Below are positions 45,401 to 58,883 of a stretch of DNA of 64,000 bases, piece after piece. How positions within the stretch are numbered: position 1 is the first letter of the stretch; every line of letters starts with the position of its first letter. The position numbers and the translations under genes were made by a program. The stretch is from Reticulascus tulasneorum (Eukaryota; Ascomycota; Sordariomycetes; Glomerellales; Reticulascaceae). The stretch spans positions 2,046,001 through 2,110,000 of the forward strand of contig LSAX01000003.1 of assembly GCA_001557505.1 (NCBI GenBank), written 5' to 3'. Below the pieces are notes generated by a model, which worked only from the letters and a program-made list of their open reading frames with translations, did no database searches and had not been told where the DNA came from.

Positions 45401-48400
45401 TGATAGGCGCGGGCTGTCTCGAGACTGAACCGGGAAGACTTGGCCGTACCGCAGGACCCAAGAGTAAGGTTTATTTTAGTAGCGGCTATCAGAAATGACG
45501 AGAAACCTGAAATGCCGGCCTCGCCCTCGTCCGGGTTTAGAGCCCTTACCCTGTGTCGCAGGCGCAGACCCAAGGGGGGCGATCTCATTGCTCAGCAAAC
45601 GCGTCCTGGTCTTCGAGGGCTGGGAGGTTAACGGGGGGGGGTTCGTTCGGTGGGGGGGAGGCGTGGATTTCCAGGTTTGGGGCTTCAGAGTGGAGCCAGC
45701 CAGAGTGATGCCATTTTCGGATATCGGAAATTTCTGCCACCGCCCAACTGGAAACGACGGCACCAATTGGCCAATGGGAGGACTCAATTGATCCCAGCTT
45801 CGTCAAGAATTGGGATGTGGTCTGTCGACTTCGGGCCAGGTCAACCCACTCTAGCATGGGCTGTCAGCCAGCCAGTCAGCTAAGCCAGCCTATCTGACCA
45901 ACTAGCCTGCTATCAAATGGTTTAGACGAGAGAGCCGCCTGCTGACTATCAAACTTCCTTCATGGGTGTCTGGCCTTGGATTCATCATCGCACGTATAAT
46001 CAAGAGAAAAGCTGAAAAGAGCTGACAGATCCAGGGTACCTCAGAAGCTAGCCACATCGGACACGGCCGCCAGGCTATGGCGGTTGGTGCTTTCGCGCAA
46101 CCCCCCAATCCGCTTCAAGTCCGCAGCATCCCTGAAACTATGCCTCACCGACTCGCTCCCCCCGCAACTAAAGGTGGGCGATGAGATCGCTTACGATACC
46201 CCCAGGACGCTGTTAGGGAACGAAAGCCCACTGCTAAACATGGGTGCACCTGTCAAAGTCTAAGCTGCTCTCGCGGACAGCATGGCGCCCAAAGTCCTGT
46301 CCGGGCCTCGCAAATCACCCCACCACTCTCCGCACTTCGCAGTTAGCGAAATGACTTTCGTCAGCTGGAGCGAGGGGGAGGAGAAAGATTCTGCGCTTTT
46401 CCACCCGCTAAACGACGATCACCGAGCGCTCCCGTACTGAGACTAATGTCAAAATCAAATCAAACGTCTTGTCGATAGTTGAAGAAGGTTGATGCAAAGG
46501 GGGATCCCTGGATGCCTGGCAAAATCCCCGACAGGTCAGTTTCCGCTGAAAACAAATGAAATCAATGCCGGGCAAATAACACGAGCGACACTAATGAGAT
46601 TCCACGTGAGTAATCCCCGAAAAAGGCAGCTTAGAAGACATCAAACCCCTGTTCTGGGCGTGGTTTACTTTGCTTGGCTGTGGAGTTTTGTTTGGACTTT
46701 CGAAGAGGCGTCTATGCGACGCTTGATTGTCCTTGATTCCAGCGGAGGCCGACTGTCGAAAACGGGCCAAGGTTTTGCCATAATCTCAGCGCGGCTGAGA
46801 CAACGGACAAGAATGGCCTCGTGGCAATTTACTATGGGTTCCCTGGTCGATCGGACTACGAATCTTGGTCAGACTCGTTCCCAAACCGGGTGTCCCGAGC
46901 TTCGTTTCCACTCGATAGTATGTATCTTGTTGTACCGTCGATGGCGATGATACTTACTCACATGCGTACCGCAACGTCGTCGTCCGTATTTCTCCATGAT
47001 CGCCAGGCACCAAACTTGGATGGCCTGGACGAGACCCCCTGCACAAGAAGGAAGCCTCACCACAAAAAAAAAACCTGGTTTCAAGAGGGTGGTATCAACC
47101 ACCCCAACCGTCCAACATGCTTCATAGCAGTGCTACACACGTAGTGAAAAGGGAAGCTCGTGATATAGCTACAACCTCAAACGGCATACCTAAACCAGGA
47201 AAAGCTCATGGTGGCATTCGCATACCTTGCCTGACTCTTCTCCAAATTCGTATTCCCTCCCCCCCCTTCAGGCAGTCCCGGCTGTCTGGAGTTCAGGTTG
47301 GTCACATTTCAACTTCAAGAAAAGAAGAGACAAATCACATTTTCCGAGTCGAAATGGCTTAGCTTAGGCCCTGCACCCAGTTCCCCGGTGAAAATGTCAT
47401 GGATCTTTGACCGCTTGGTGCCTGGAATGTTGGCCCCTCCATTAGGCAATGTATCGGGGTCGGTGAGTTCACAGGTGACAAACGCCAAATCCTCCGAAAA
47501 CGCTGCGACTCGACAGCTTTAGCTTTGCAGCTGAGGTCTGTCTCGGTGTGGACAAGACAAGGAAGGTTAGTTAGGTCGACGAGTCTTACGGGTGACACAG
47601 GGTGACATTTGCGCGGGCACTTATCGTTACTATCAGTTGTACCAAAAGATCATCTCCAATGGTACGTACGGATTGGGGAAAGGCCCGACAACAACATCAG
47701 AAATGGAGGTCACCAGTCCCGCAACTCTATATTCTTGAGCGACCTACGCGACCAAGCAGCCCGGGCAAGATGCCGAATCCAGTATCAAGAGAGTATCAGG
47801 CCTTACTACGTGTATACTATATGGTAGTAGCAAAACGGTGAAGCGATCTTTGGACATGGGGGAAACAAAGCCGTAATCACACCGCAGCGGAGTGCAGCAG
47901 CACCTGCAAACACGTACGCCGAATGCCCTGGCGTGAACGGCGGCTACGAAAATAATATCGTGCCTGCCGCAATCCTCCTCCATCTCGCATTGTCGACATT
48001 CCTGCAGCATGTCGATGGCTTCAGATCCCTTCCAAGCAGAAGTGATTCGCCGAGAATACCTGGAGAACGACGCGCATCATAGCAATTGTGGAAATTGCAT
48101 CTGTATCAGACGTCTGAAAGCAGCAAGAATGCAGGCCGTACCTGGGAGGTTCTGTGCTCTCCCGTCTTATGATTGCGAAAGACTGCACATCGTCAGGGGG
48201 ATCTTCCCCAGGTGATAAGACGGTGGCTCCTGTCAATGAGCCTGAGGGCCGTGAGGGCTTACAGGCGGGTGCTGCGAGGCACTCCGGGCCTGGCCTGGCG
48301 CTGATCCGCCACAGGCTGCCAGGTGCAATCCGCTAGAACTTAGTGCTATATGTTAGCTTGTTATAGGCCTTGGGGCCCCCATGCGAACCCTCCCTGGCTC

Positions 48401-51400
48401 TGTGGAAGCTCCCACTGTGCACTGTACACTTTGCAGCAGGGCCCTGTTTGGCGAATGGGAGGCGGTGTGACTACCCCAACTGAAAAGATTGGTGAAAGTG
48501 GCGTGAGATTTCTGAAGAATTGGGACTTCCGACGAGAAGAATAGCATATGGCCAGGGTATCCCATCGCCAGGGTCGTACTACGTAGATGGACGTGCACAA
48601 TCGGCCGTCCCAGCGCCACCCCTGGGGGGGCGACCGAGAGAGGGATTCGCACAAACTGGCAATTGAGTGATGGACCCCTACGCATGTAGTTAGGTGGTCA
48701 GCTTGGGGACGGACAATGATCTACAATGGCGGCGAAACCCAGGGCCGCAGTTGACCGAGACCTGGGTGACGGCCAAAGGTTGCAACTCTTCGACGAGTCC
48801 GATTGATTGATCCATGGCCACGGGAAGGAAAGCTGGGACGGCCCAAGATGACGGGCAGAGAGGATTAGGCTAAGAGCGGCTGGCATCTTATCAGTCTATC
48901 AGGATAAACCGCTTTTCAATCAAGGCGGCTGTTTGGGGTAGACGACCCTTCAAGTTGAGGGTCTCGAAGGGACAGGAGGACGACCCTGGCAAAAACATGT
49001 GAGATGAACCTGCAGAGGCGGTACGAAATAGCAGAGCTTGCAATCCGGGGATGCACGACCGTTTGTTTCCCACATCGCTGTGAACTCGGACATCGATGCC
49101 ATATGGAGACGCCGACAACCAACAGCATTTCCCACACATAAACCATTGGACCGTGCTGGTCTGGCCGCCGTACCTGCATAGCTTACGGACTTGCACCTGC
49201 AGCAAGGGCTAAATCCGCTCGCCGGTACGGTTGACCCGAGCCTCTTGGCCATTATTTGCTTTTTAGAGAAGTGGCTTCATAATTTGATTATCCTGCTATT
49301 CCCGCCTGCGAACGGGATCGGACGATTTACACGAGACCGAGTCCTTGATTGCTGCCACCGAACAACCGTTAATCAACGTGCGGCTTGCCTTTAAAGCCCG
49401 TGTGCTGTCGAGCAACGAGGGAACCGAGAGAGGATCTGCACGGCTCGCTGAAGAAGACCCGGGTACTGAGCACTGTCTTTTCGGCGATCAACGTGGAGTC
49501 CTGGACGCCAGCCTGGTATTGGAAGCGAACAGACCATTCTATCGAGGTTCCATTTCCCCCCGTTCGTATTCGTGGATCCCAACTCTTCGGGGTGTCAGTC
49601 ACGGCTTCCGCCAAAGCTGCCGAGCTCTGAGTCCCGAATTGGTTTGAAGCCATTTCCAAGTGGTATTTGAAATTCCATGCAGCACATCGTCTGATGATCC
49701 ATTCCATGCTGCAGTCGAGATTGATAATGTGATGTTTCCAGCGAGACCGGCTGCCGACCGCTCCTGTATCGACTTGCCCCCCCCAGTCCGCTAATGCAAG
49801 CCACAGGTTGGGTTTTGACCGTAAACACCAGCACCTGGCCTGTGACACCACGACTGCGTCCGGTTCAGGCGCAGAATTGGTACAGACGCCCGCTGGATGT
49901 GACAGTACGCCTGAAGCATGCGTGGGATCCCTTTTCTTTGTGCAACCTGAAAACGCAATCTATTTCTGTAATACACATTGATAGAACGCAGTTCGGATGG
50001 AGATAGCTTGCGCGGCTCCAATATCTTCTGAGGTCCTGCAGCAGGATCGAAAGTGGCTCGTTTGGAGACCCGACATGCTGGCTGGGAATGATTTGATGGC
50101 GGTTACAAAAGCTAATGCAAACTCTAACTGTTGCTGGCGGCCGGTAGTGCCCACTTAGCTAGGAGAAAGTGACCTCTATCGGCTTCGTCCTATGTTGGTC
50201 AAGATCGTGATATGTGACACCCAGGTGAAATTTCCACCACAGAGGGGAATTACTGCAATTGGCAACTTTCACTTGGCGGATCTAGAAGTGGTTACTTTCA
50301 CCACTTTCGCTGATCCATGCCCAGCGATGAAGATCCGTCACTGCCACGTGTGTTATCTCCTAGGTTGTGGTGGACTAGTCTCAAATGTGAAGTATGGCCG
50401 AGTTGGTCTTCCCAGCCCTCAGTCAATCAGGTTCATTATGTGGTGCCTTGCAGTAGATAGTCCCTGCGGCTTTTAGTAAAACATCTGTCAGGAAGGCTAG
50501 ATGATCGAAAAGACCTCGCCAATGCAGGACACAGACACTGGAAGAGATTTTCCAGCACAAGTATACGTAACAAGAGTGGCGAGAATGCAGAGCCAAGGCA
50601 ATGTTCCTGAGATGTATTGCTGCAGGCGAAGGTGTCAACCCTTCGTCTTGGTGGTGTTGACACAATGACTACGCTGGATGAGGGCAGATGTACAGGATGT
50701 ACAGGACGACGTGTGTGTGGTGTGGTGTGAGAAGACACCTGCAAAAACGTGGGAATGTTTCGACCTTGTTTCAGGCCAATTTCTTGGGGTGGCGATCGCT
50801 GATTGGGCTAGCACGTTCAGGAACAGGGGCCAGGAGCAGTCCGCTTGTCAGTCTAGTCCGCTCTTCCCGCGATGCCGCGACATTATCGGCTTCGCGAACA
50901 TTTTAGTGTACGGCGTAGAAATCCGTGTCGAGGAAGAGGCCACGGAGATGATATCCTATCCAAGAATAGCTCCCACGTTGTAACCCTGCGCGATCATCAC
51001 AGCGCACGAGGACGGTGGACCATCTCCCACGTTCCTCCAGGGTTCCTCGCAAAAATTCTTTGATGGAAATCCTCATCGTTTCTGCTTCAATCCTTTGATC
51101 CAGCCCTACTTGGTAATCATCGACATGGAGCCTCGTCTCGTCGAGCGCTGACCTTGTACATCGTGTGCCACACTAAGCTGGGCCACGGGGGGCAGCGGGC
51201 GTAGGCAATCACTAGGACTGATAGCCACAACTGCTTTCTACTTTAACTTGCAGGGCTACGAGGCAGTGCTTATTAACGGCTTGTGACAGATCAGACAACG
51301 ACGCGATTGCCGCAATTGGCGTGCTTCCGCGGTTACTGCAAGACTAGTCACAGTAGTGAGCGCTGCGGTATCATCACCAGTACATGTAGCCTTGCAGAAC

Positions 51401-53960
51401 GGAGGATTCGCCCGTAAGTCGCAGGATTAGCGCAAGGCAACTGTTGAAAATCAAGGTACGGGGCAGCTAGGGCAAGCACTTGCAGCAGAGGAGCAGAGGA
51501 GCAGATGCCGCTTGCGGTGCGTATCGACATGGAGATGGGAGGACTCGGCGGTGGTGGCTGTGAGCTCTTCACTTGGATTGGCGGTGGCTTGAACGACCTG
51601 AGACAGAGACACAGACTCTGGCTTGGTGTACTTGGAGCAAGAGGGTGTGTTCTGCCCCACCGGTTTGAGGTATTCGTAGAGGATCCTCCCATCTATGTAT
51701 CTTCCCAGCCAAGCCATCTTGGAAGTCTGGTTGGGATAGTTTGATGTGCTTTGCGCCGGAAGCGATGGCTTCCCAGAGGGGGGGCAATGAAGGCTAGGGG
51801 GTCTGAGAGATTTCGGTCTCCCCATTCTGGGCCAGATCGTTGACTCGCATATGCGCTCGCATCAGTCCGAACTTTGCCAGACCGGACAGAATATTAGATG
51901 CATTTGAAAAAGCGAAAGAGATTGGCGGGATTTCGCCTTCGAGAGACAGTCAAAACTCATCTCAATGCAACCATCAGGTGGTCTACTGGACAGTGAAAAG
52001 CAGGGGGTAGGAGAGAGGGGATTCGCAAGGCATCAAGACCAAATCAAATACCGTAGGTACGTAGTACGAGGATGTGGTGCCTGAGGTCTATGCTCAACGC
52101 ACGAGGAAAGATGAATCGTGGCGTAGATTGACGGGCGTACCGCGCGCTGCAAGGGATGTGCTGGTGGGTTCGGAGGAGTTCGTCAAGAAAAGGAATGGAT
52201 GGACGATATTGTCAGTGCTCTGCAGCTCGTCAAAGTGGCCTGCCTGCCCGACTTGACGAAGCTGGAGGCAAGAGGGGAAAGAGACGATCAAATCAAGGAA
52301 ACGCGGACAGAAGCGAGGGTTCTTTTTCGTTCCCTTGTGCTTGCTTCTTCGCTCGTGGGAACAAGGATGATGATGATGAACAAAGATCAGCCGAGCTGGG
52401 GCGATGCGGCGAGCCCCATTATACCATGACCGAATGTTCCCTGTCAGAGATGCGGCATCCTTCGCTCCCAACTCAATCGAGGCCCATAGATTCAATCTTT
52501 ACTGCAAGTCAGTTTGCCCAGGAGGTCTGTGGTACAGTACCGCAAGGGCAGACACACACGTATGTAGCATTGATCAGGGTTGGCTGCGATGGCGAACGAC
52601 AAACAATGCGCCATAGTGGCCTTGTCCACCACTCCGCAACCCGCTAGTTAGTTCCAGACCGCATTGCTCCTGACAAAGAATGCGCTGAGCCCTGTGGGCT
52701 AGTTCGATGTGACGACGGATTGTGTTATTTGTAGTAATAGTTGGGGTATCTGAACCAAACTCTAGCGACGAAAGGTTCGCCTAGTTTCGACACCGTTCGT
52801 AGCGGCCTTGGAGGCAGGGTAGCATTTTGCCAACCCTGTGGGGTTGACTCAGAGCCATATCGTTGGTCCAAGTTCGTCCTATTTGGCTTTTGGAGGGTTG
52901 GATTGCGTGAACGGGCTGGTGAGCACAGAAGAAAAAGACCCTTCATCCCCCCCTTCCCCCGCTACGTGGTATCTCCGGGCTGGGAGGAGGGATGTATGTA
53001 CGTGGATAGAATCCTGGAGAGTTTGACGGGAAGAGGGTGGGAGGATTTGAACACGGCTCGGGCAACGGACGGGCCATTGCGGGGAAGTGGAGGGATGGAT
53101 GGCTGGCTGGCTTGCTTTTTGCTGAGTTCGCGCGCGGCGGATGATGCCCGGGGGTGTGGTGGTGGTGGTGGACGGAAACAAATCCTTGGAACTGTGTGGC
53201 TGGTCGCAACTCTTGCTAGTTGAGGTGTCGGTTTGTCTGACAGGCGAAATGTCGTGACATCTTGGATCGTTGATGCTTGTCAATCGCCACGTTTTTCGTT
53301 GCGACTATTTCCCGCCATCGGATCTGCCATGGCGGGCAGATGGCCTGCCAATCCCTCGACGATCACATCTCGTACGACGTCAAGGGGCTTCCGTTCGTGC
53401 GACCGACTAAGGTAGCTCGATTGCCTATTCCCACTATCTCCCACCGCTCCTCTGCTTTTGTTCTTGCATCTCGGGACAGCTTCAATTGATCATCAGGACA
53501 TGTCAAGTTTTCTTTCGCTTCATCCGCCTTCCCCTCCCATCCTTCCCCAAGTCTGGGACATGCCAACCACCTGCCTCCCCCCCCTCCCCTGAAGAAACGT
53601 GCAAACTATGGGGGTGGGTAGCTATGTAGGTAGACTGCGCCAGATGAACTCACTACGTACATACGGGGCTTTTGCTGCACCCCACTGTTCCGAATTTGAG
53701 AATCCCTTCAGCAACATCCCGTCTCTCATTAGAGTGTCAATTTATGAACCTGTTGGTCCGTGTCGCAGACACTGCATAGTCCCCCCCCCCCCTGCTATAG
53801 ACGAGGCAGGACCGGCATATGAGCATCTCGTACTCCCTCAACCCTCATTGAGACCAGTCGTGATAGGATGGATCGGTCTGGACAACCCACCCCCTCCCAT
53901 CACACTCCAATATTAGGCTCTGCAAGTGTTGCCTCAGAAGGTAGTACGTACAGTCATGTC
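42441..53960. other. Gene-poor region, part 2
   Basis: No supportable gene in 11.5 kb. It is bounded by a C12 run (42,441-42,452) and contains another at 53,781-53,792. Open frames are short and show no domain text. The stretch has no microsatellite fields comparable with those further right. Confidence 0.45.
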
Positions 53961-54399
53961 TTATCAATCGAGATTTCAATATGGTGCTTGCCCTCTCCGG
54001 AACGAAGGATTCTCTGGCTGACCCGGTCAATTGGTATCGCCGCGAAGTCGGTGAGATAAGATATGCATCAGGAGCCGTCGTGGAAGTGCTTCCGGCATAC
54101 TGTGCCTCATGCTTGGGTGTTCTAAAGGTCCGACTGGCTCCCCGATTCGGCTGTGATCACTCGAGGCCCATCCCATCTGAACACGAAACGCTGCTGCCGA
54201 AGGTGATTGCGGATGCGCTGCGATGTGGTGATTATCCAGCCAGAGGCGATGACGACGCTGCGACGCAGAAACTCTACTGGCGCAGCTGTTTTGCAGTGGC
54301 TCCCCTGCATAATGTGTGTCTTCGCTTTTCGCATGCCTGCAAATGCCATGCGCTGCGGATGCCATGGATTGGACTTTGTCTCCGACCGACATTTGCGAG

Positions 54400-54429
54400 A
54401 CCTGCCAAACCTGCCAGACCTGCCAGACC
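54400..54429. repeat. CCTGCCAGA-type tandem repeat
   Basis: Three imperfect units of about 9 bp (CCTGCCAAA or CCTGCCAGA) lie in tandem. They read as repeated Pro-Ala-Arg on one strand and Trp-Gln-Val on the other, which explains the repetitive short frames there. Confidence 0.8.
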
Positions 54430-56189
54430 ATCACCCTTTCAGCGTAGGCTCGCCATATTGGGCCACTCTTCGGCGCCGTCAGCCCTCTCCACACACCCAG
54501 AGCATGACGCCCTAAATCAGTCGTGGCTCCCGGCACCTCGACCTCAAAGTTCCGCATTGCGCTATCATCCTTGTCTCCCAGGATCTCCCCGGTCGCCGGG
54601 CACATCCTGACGAACAAGCTGAACGGCCGGTCAGCAGGGGTGTAGCACAACGGGGCTCCTCCGGAGTTTGACCAAGCAAGCCACGGGGCTGGCTGTCAAG
54701 AGGGCAGGCCCTGTCGCTCTTCCTGCGGCCTGGGCTGGGGTACGGATTGAAGAGAAACAAGGGCCAGGAACCAGCTTGATTGGCTTCATCACCTCCCCAG
54801 CCTATCACGGCCTGCCGTCTTACACCACAAGTCTTTGCGCACAGACACTTGCCATCAGGAATCTCGTCGAGTCCTTGATCTACCCATGACAAGACGACAT
54901 TCGTTTTTGATTATCCAGATGCAGATCAAAGAAGGATAGAACAAACGGGAATGAAGATGCTATCGCTATCAACCCGCCTCTGCCGTCGAAATATGCCTAT
55001 CGGGCTGCCGTCAACGTCGTCATTTGTCACTTTGGAAGCCCCAAACCATTTCTTCCCCTCCCCACACTAGCTCTGGAGGGTTATCATCTTTTAGCCTCAA
55101 GATATGCGCTGAATGCCGATTTGCCAATTCCAACCTTCTTCCTCGTCATGGTTGCAGGGCGTTCGCCGCATTTTGGGACTCGAAGTGGGCTCGCGTTCTG
55201 GCACTCTTGACACTGTACTCTCGATACTTGTTGGGATCATGGTGAAAGGATTCGAGGGCTGGTCACACCATATGTAGCTACGTGCCGTGTCTGCTGCATC
55301 TTTCCCCACATGCTTCTCGTGCTTTGCGACGAGTTGGATCATCACGATGGCTGGGAAAGAGGAGAACGGGTAGGTTGGTCAATTGGCCTGCGTGCGAGCC
55401 TGGAGCAGCGCACTAGACAATTGCGGGTTCCCCACAAAGTTGCGAATGATGCTGCAAAATGATGCGAACGAGGCAAATCTTGCAAATGATACCGTTGGAT
55501 TTTTGATTGCCACACCTGGCTTACTACACTACCACAGGTGGCTTCTTACGGCAGGTAAATGAACCAGACGTCCATCCTGTGCCGTGCCAACATACGTAGC
55601 ATGAGTTGTGCGAGCGAAAAAACCGGCCTAGAGCTGTTCTTGGATTGGGGATCGCTGATGAAGCCATGACAGAGATGGAGATGGCGTGCATTGGGGGCTT
55701 AGTCCTGGTGGTGAGGGCTCTTCCGTCAGACCTGCATCTCCATGGTCGCGATGAAGATGCGGTGAAGGATAGGAAATGGGGGGGGAAGAAACACTCAAGC
55801 AGTTTAGAACCATTTCATTCTGTCCCGTGTCAGCTGCGCTTGCATTCCGCATCAGTGCTCTCATTCGCGCCCATCAGCAAAACACCCTTCTTGCGTTGTC
55901 AAAGAGGGGTGAGTTGCTGACGTTCCCGGCAGACTACGAGCCGTCCCGCCTCTTGTGTTCTTGTTCTACCCCATATTCTTCCTATTCTGGCGAGAAAAGC
56001 CCTTGATCACATTGCTTTTTGAATCTCTCGCGGCCTGGTGCCTGCACGCAACGTTGAACAGACCACCGACTGCCGCGTGTGGACATGCAACCTTAATGGG
56101 CGGGATGGAAGACGGCTACACGCAAGGCAAAGCAGAGTGAGTTTGAGATGATGCACCTCAACAGCGACGCGGTATGTACGGGGGGCAGA

Positions 56190-56209
56190 GGGGGGGGGGG
56201 GGGGGGGGG
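56190..56209. repeat. G20 homopolymer
   Basis: Twenty consecutive G on the plus strand, preceded by a shorter G run (56,180-56,185). It could form a G-quadruplex, and its length is uncertain in any assembly. Confidence 0.9.
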
Positions 56210-57894
56210 AAGCAATGAGGAGGCGTTGGTGACACCCTGAAAACTGCCCGACATTTGCTGCAAGATATCACATCAATCTTGATCGTGCGATCTTTTTCGA
56301 GCCGAGCAGGGTTCTCTGTACAGCAGAACGATCATGTGCCCCTTCCGAGTGGAGGCTAGTGGTGTGTACTGCAACCAAACTCTGCAGTGTCCCGTCTCTC
56401 TCTCTCTCCTCTTTCTCGAAACGCAAGAGCTAGATTTGTCAAGGTCTCCTCGAAAAGAAAGTCCGCATCTCCAAACGGGCCAAGCAACCAAAACGCTGTC
56501 TTTCTCGGAGACCGGCCGGTTCATGTAGCCTTGCCCAGATCAGGACACGACGGGAAAAGTCTGGGGAAGTGGCCAGGGTCCGAGTCGTACGGACCAGTCT
56601 GGACGGCGAGACAGACATGATGATCTGCATATTGGCAGGTCATTATCCTCTAGCGAACATACACGAAATGAGCCGTCATCTTGTGCAGAGACGAAACAAG
56701 AGTGCATAGTACAAATTACACTAAAAGAAAATTAATGAATGGGAAAGGGGAGAAAAATCGAAATGATGTGCCCCATGGGCGGATAACGTAATTTCGACGA
56801 TCTACTCGCTCCAGGCTTAGTCGGGAGCCACTCATCAAACTTCAACTACATGCTAACAAACTACCGGACTAACTCAACGACGAGTATGGCCCCTTGCCTG
56901 GCCAAATCCGAGAACTTGATTCCAAGACGGTTTTGTAGCCGAAACCCGGAACAGGTCATGTTAAAATTTGATCTTCGACAGATACAGTCTGGACTGAACT
57001 GACTTGTGGGGCGATTGTCTTCAGCTGTACGGGTCTTCACCTGTTTAAACCAAGCGCATCATCGGAACTTGAGCATGCACCAAACCTCCGGTGACAGGCA
57101 GGGCTCCTTGCTAGTTAGTTGCTGGTGCTTCTGGGGCCGAACAAGGCATACGCTCATGGACATCTGCGAGGCCTTTCCTTGTCTGCCTCCATCCGGGGAG
57201 CAGTCAGCCGGTATCAAGCAAGACAAAGGGTCTGGCCCACTGCTTTGAACTTGTGAAAAAATTCTGAAGGGGTGTTCTACTTGGATGTTCCCTACATGAA
57301 GAGCGGTGGAGACCGGACAGGTGGCGGCGGAATGGAAATAGGAAGCCGCCTGGGAATCCCATTGAGAAGCAGAGCATGGTTCCCCTTGCTAACGATAGTG
57401 GAGGACGAAAAAAAACCAGAACCCTTCTCTTCACGATGTTTCGCTGAGACAGTGGTTGAGTGGCATGTCAGGTCGGCGACTCTGCTTGCTCCTTTTGGTT
57501 AAAGAAGTGCTAGTTTTAGGTAGGAGGGTCCCCAAATAGTAGCAGAGGCCAGCAGCAGGAGAACCAACATACAAGCAACTTACACGGGACGAGGATGTGG
57601 CATGGACTGCATTTGACGAATCGAGAGACTTCCTTTCCCCAAGTCTTAATTCTCCCGTGCCATACCTCTGCAGGAGAGCGGAGAAAATGGGGAAGGAAAA
57701 CGAGCGTGAGCAGTAGCTTACCAAACTTTCTGGCAAACACACACCACACACCGTCCAGCCCATATGCGCGCATGTGATTTCTGGACCGGACGAGGAGGAA
57801 AGGCGACTCCAACAAAGCTTGAGCCCCCTCAGGCGGGAAACCACCTGCTGCGAGGAAAAAGAAGCTACGGTACATACAGAGGCCTAGATACTTT

Positions 57895-58053
57895 TCAGAG
57901 ACGGCACAGAATGTGAACCTTCGGGGGCGGCGAGTCGGTGCCCGTGACTTGGCCGACCAGCGACCGGTGCAACTCATCCACCGCGATGGCGGCCAATTGA
58001 TGCACGTCGCCCCTCTCCACATTTGAGGTCATCCTCGTGGCAGCAGTCCTCAT
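57895..58053 (-). CDS. Possible small protein, 52 residues
   Basis: A frame from the ATG at 58,053 to the TGA at 57,895 contains VHQLAAIAVDELHRSLVGQ and TGTDSPPPKVHILC. Its composition is like a real helical protein rather than random frames around it. Length is small, no family is recognised and no promoter evidence exists. It could also be the remnant or a single exon of a lost gene. Confidence 0.25.
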   Translation of the reverse strand: MRTAATRMTSNVERGDVHQLAAIAVDELHRSLVGQVTGTDSPPPKVHILCRL

Positions 58054-58175
58054 CTAATCAGTAGAACCCCCCCTCCCATGACGAACACTCGGACTGCTGC
58101 CGATAAGTGAAGTCACTCTTCGCCCCCTCCCCAGCAGTAGCAGCAACAGGGGGTGGGATGGAAGGACGAGGAGAA

Positions 58176-58194
58176 GGGGGGGGGGGGGGGGGGG
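58176..58194. repeat. G19 homopolymer
   Basis: Nineteen consecutive G on the plus strand within a purine-rich stretch (58,140-58,194). It is similar to the G20 run 2 kb to the left. Confidence 0.9.
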
Positions 58195-58854
58195 CAACGA
58201 TTGAGATGAGAAGGTGGGATAATGCCGATGGCAGGATAATGGTAGAGCAGCAGTGTAGTGGGGAGACTGATTACACCGCAGCCCGTTGATATCACGACAG
58301 ACGCTGGTTCAATCTCGAGGACCAGAATCTTTGTTTCCCATATGGATGAATAGTGGGGGCTAATTATCGATACCACGGCTCTACTATTACTCTGTGTTTA
58401 ATATGAGGAAAACGGGTTGCGCAAAGCCGCAGGCAAGGTACTACTAGCTTTCTGGGGCTGGTGGAGCGTGTGTTTTTGCCCCGACGAAGCTCGGCTGGGC
58501 GATTCGAGCCTCTCTGTCTCTCTCGTTTACGGATTTTATTTTGTAGTTTATTTAACCAGATTCTTGCAGAGATTTTTGCCAGGTTGTCGCCTATTGCCTT
58601 CTCGTCTACCTTTCAGCCTGGCCGGGTTCCGACCTAGCCTCCCCAGAGATGACAGCGGTGGCCTGCCTTGGGGAAGAAGGGCTGGCGTTCCGGAACTGGC
58701 TAACGAGGATGACAGCGAGGCGCATCTGGCGTGTGGGAGGTGGGAGGGGTGGAGGTGTGTGGCAGCAGGGTGGAGAGGGCAGGCAAAAGTTGAAGATGTA
58801 TGTAAGTTACATGGCAGCAGGAGGAGGAGAACGAGGACGAGGGAGCAAGTCTGA

Positions 58855-58883
58855 TGGTGGAGGAGGAGGAGGAGGAGGAGGGG
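58855..58883. repeat. (GGA)n trinucleotide tract
   Basis: About nine GGA units in tandem. On the plus strand they read as polyglycine in an otherwise unconvincing frame. Confidence 0.85.

Noticed and set aside
33555..53960. RIP-mutated transposon graveyard as explanation of the gene-poor block
   Set aside because: The sequence is not visibly AT-rich, and I find no transposase or reverse transcriptase fragments; a computed RIP index would settle it.
53981..54650. Overlapping frames of 209 and 207 codons on opposite strands
   Set aside because: Neither shows a domain. Both include a short tandem repeat that reads as low-complexity text, and neither is flanked by splice-compatible exons.
57431..58022. 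Two overlapping minus-strand frames of 137 and 168 codons
   Set aside because: They are rich in Cys and Trp without any family text and overlap each other; only the small frame at 57,895-58,053 seemed worth keeping as a candidate.
58290..58330. GGTTCAATCTC, similar to a tRNA B box
   Set aside because: No acceptor stem, A box or cloverleaf can be built around it.
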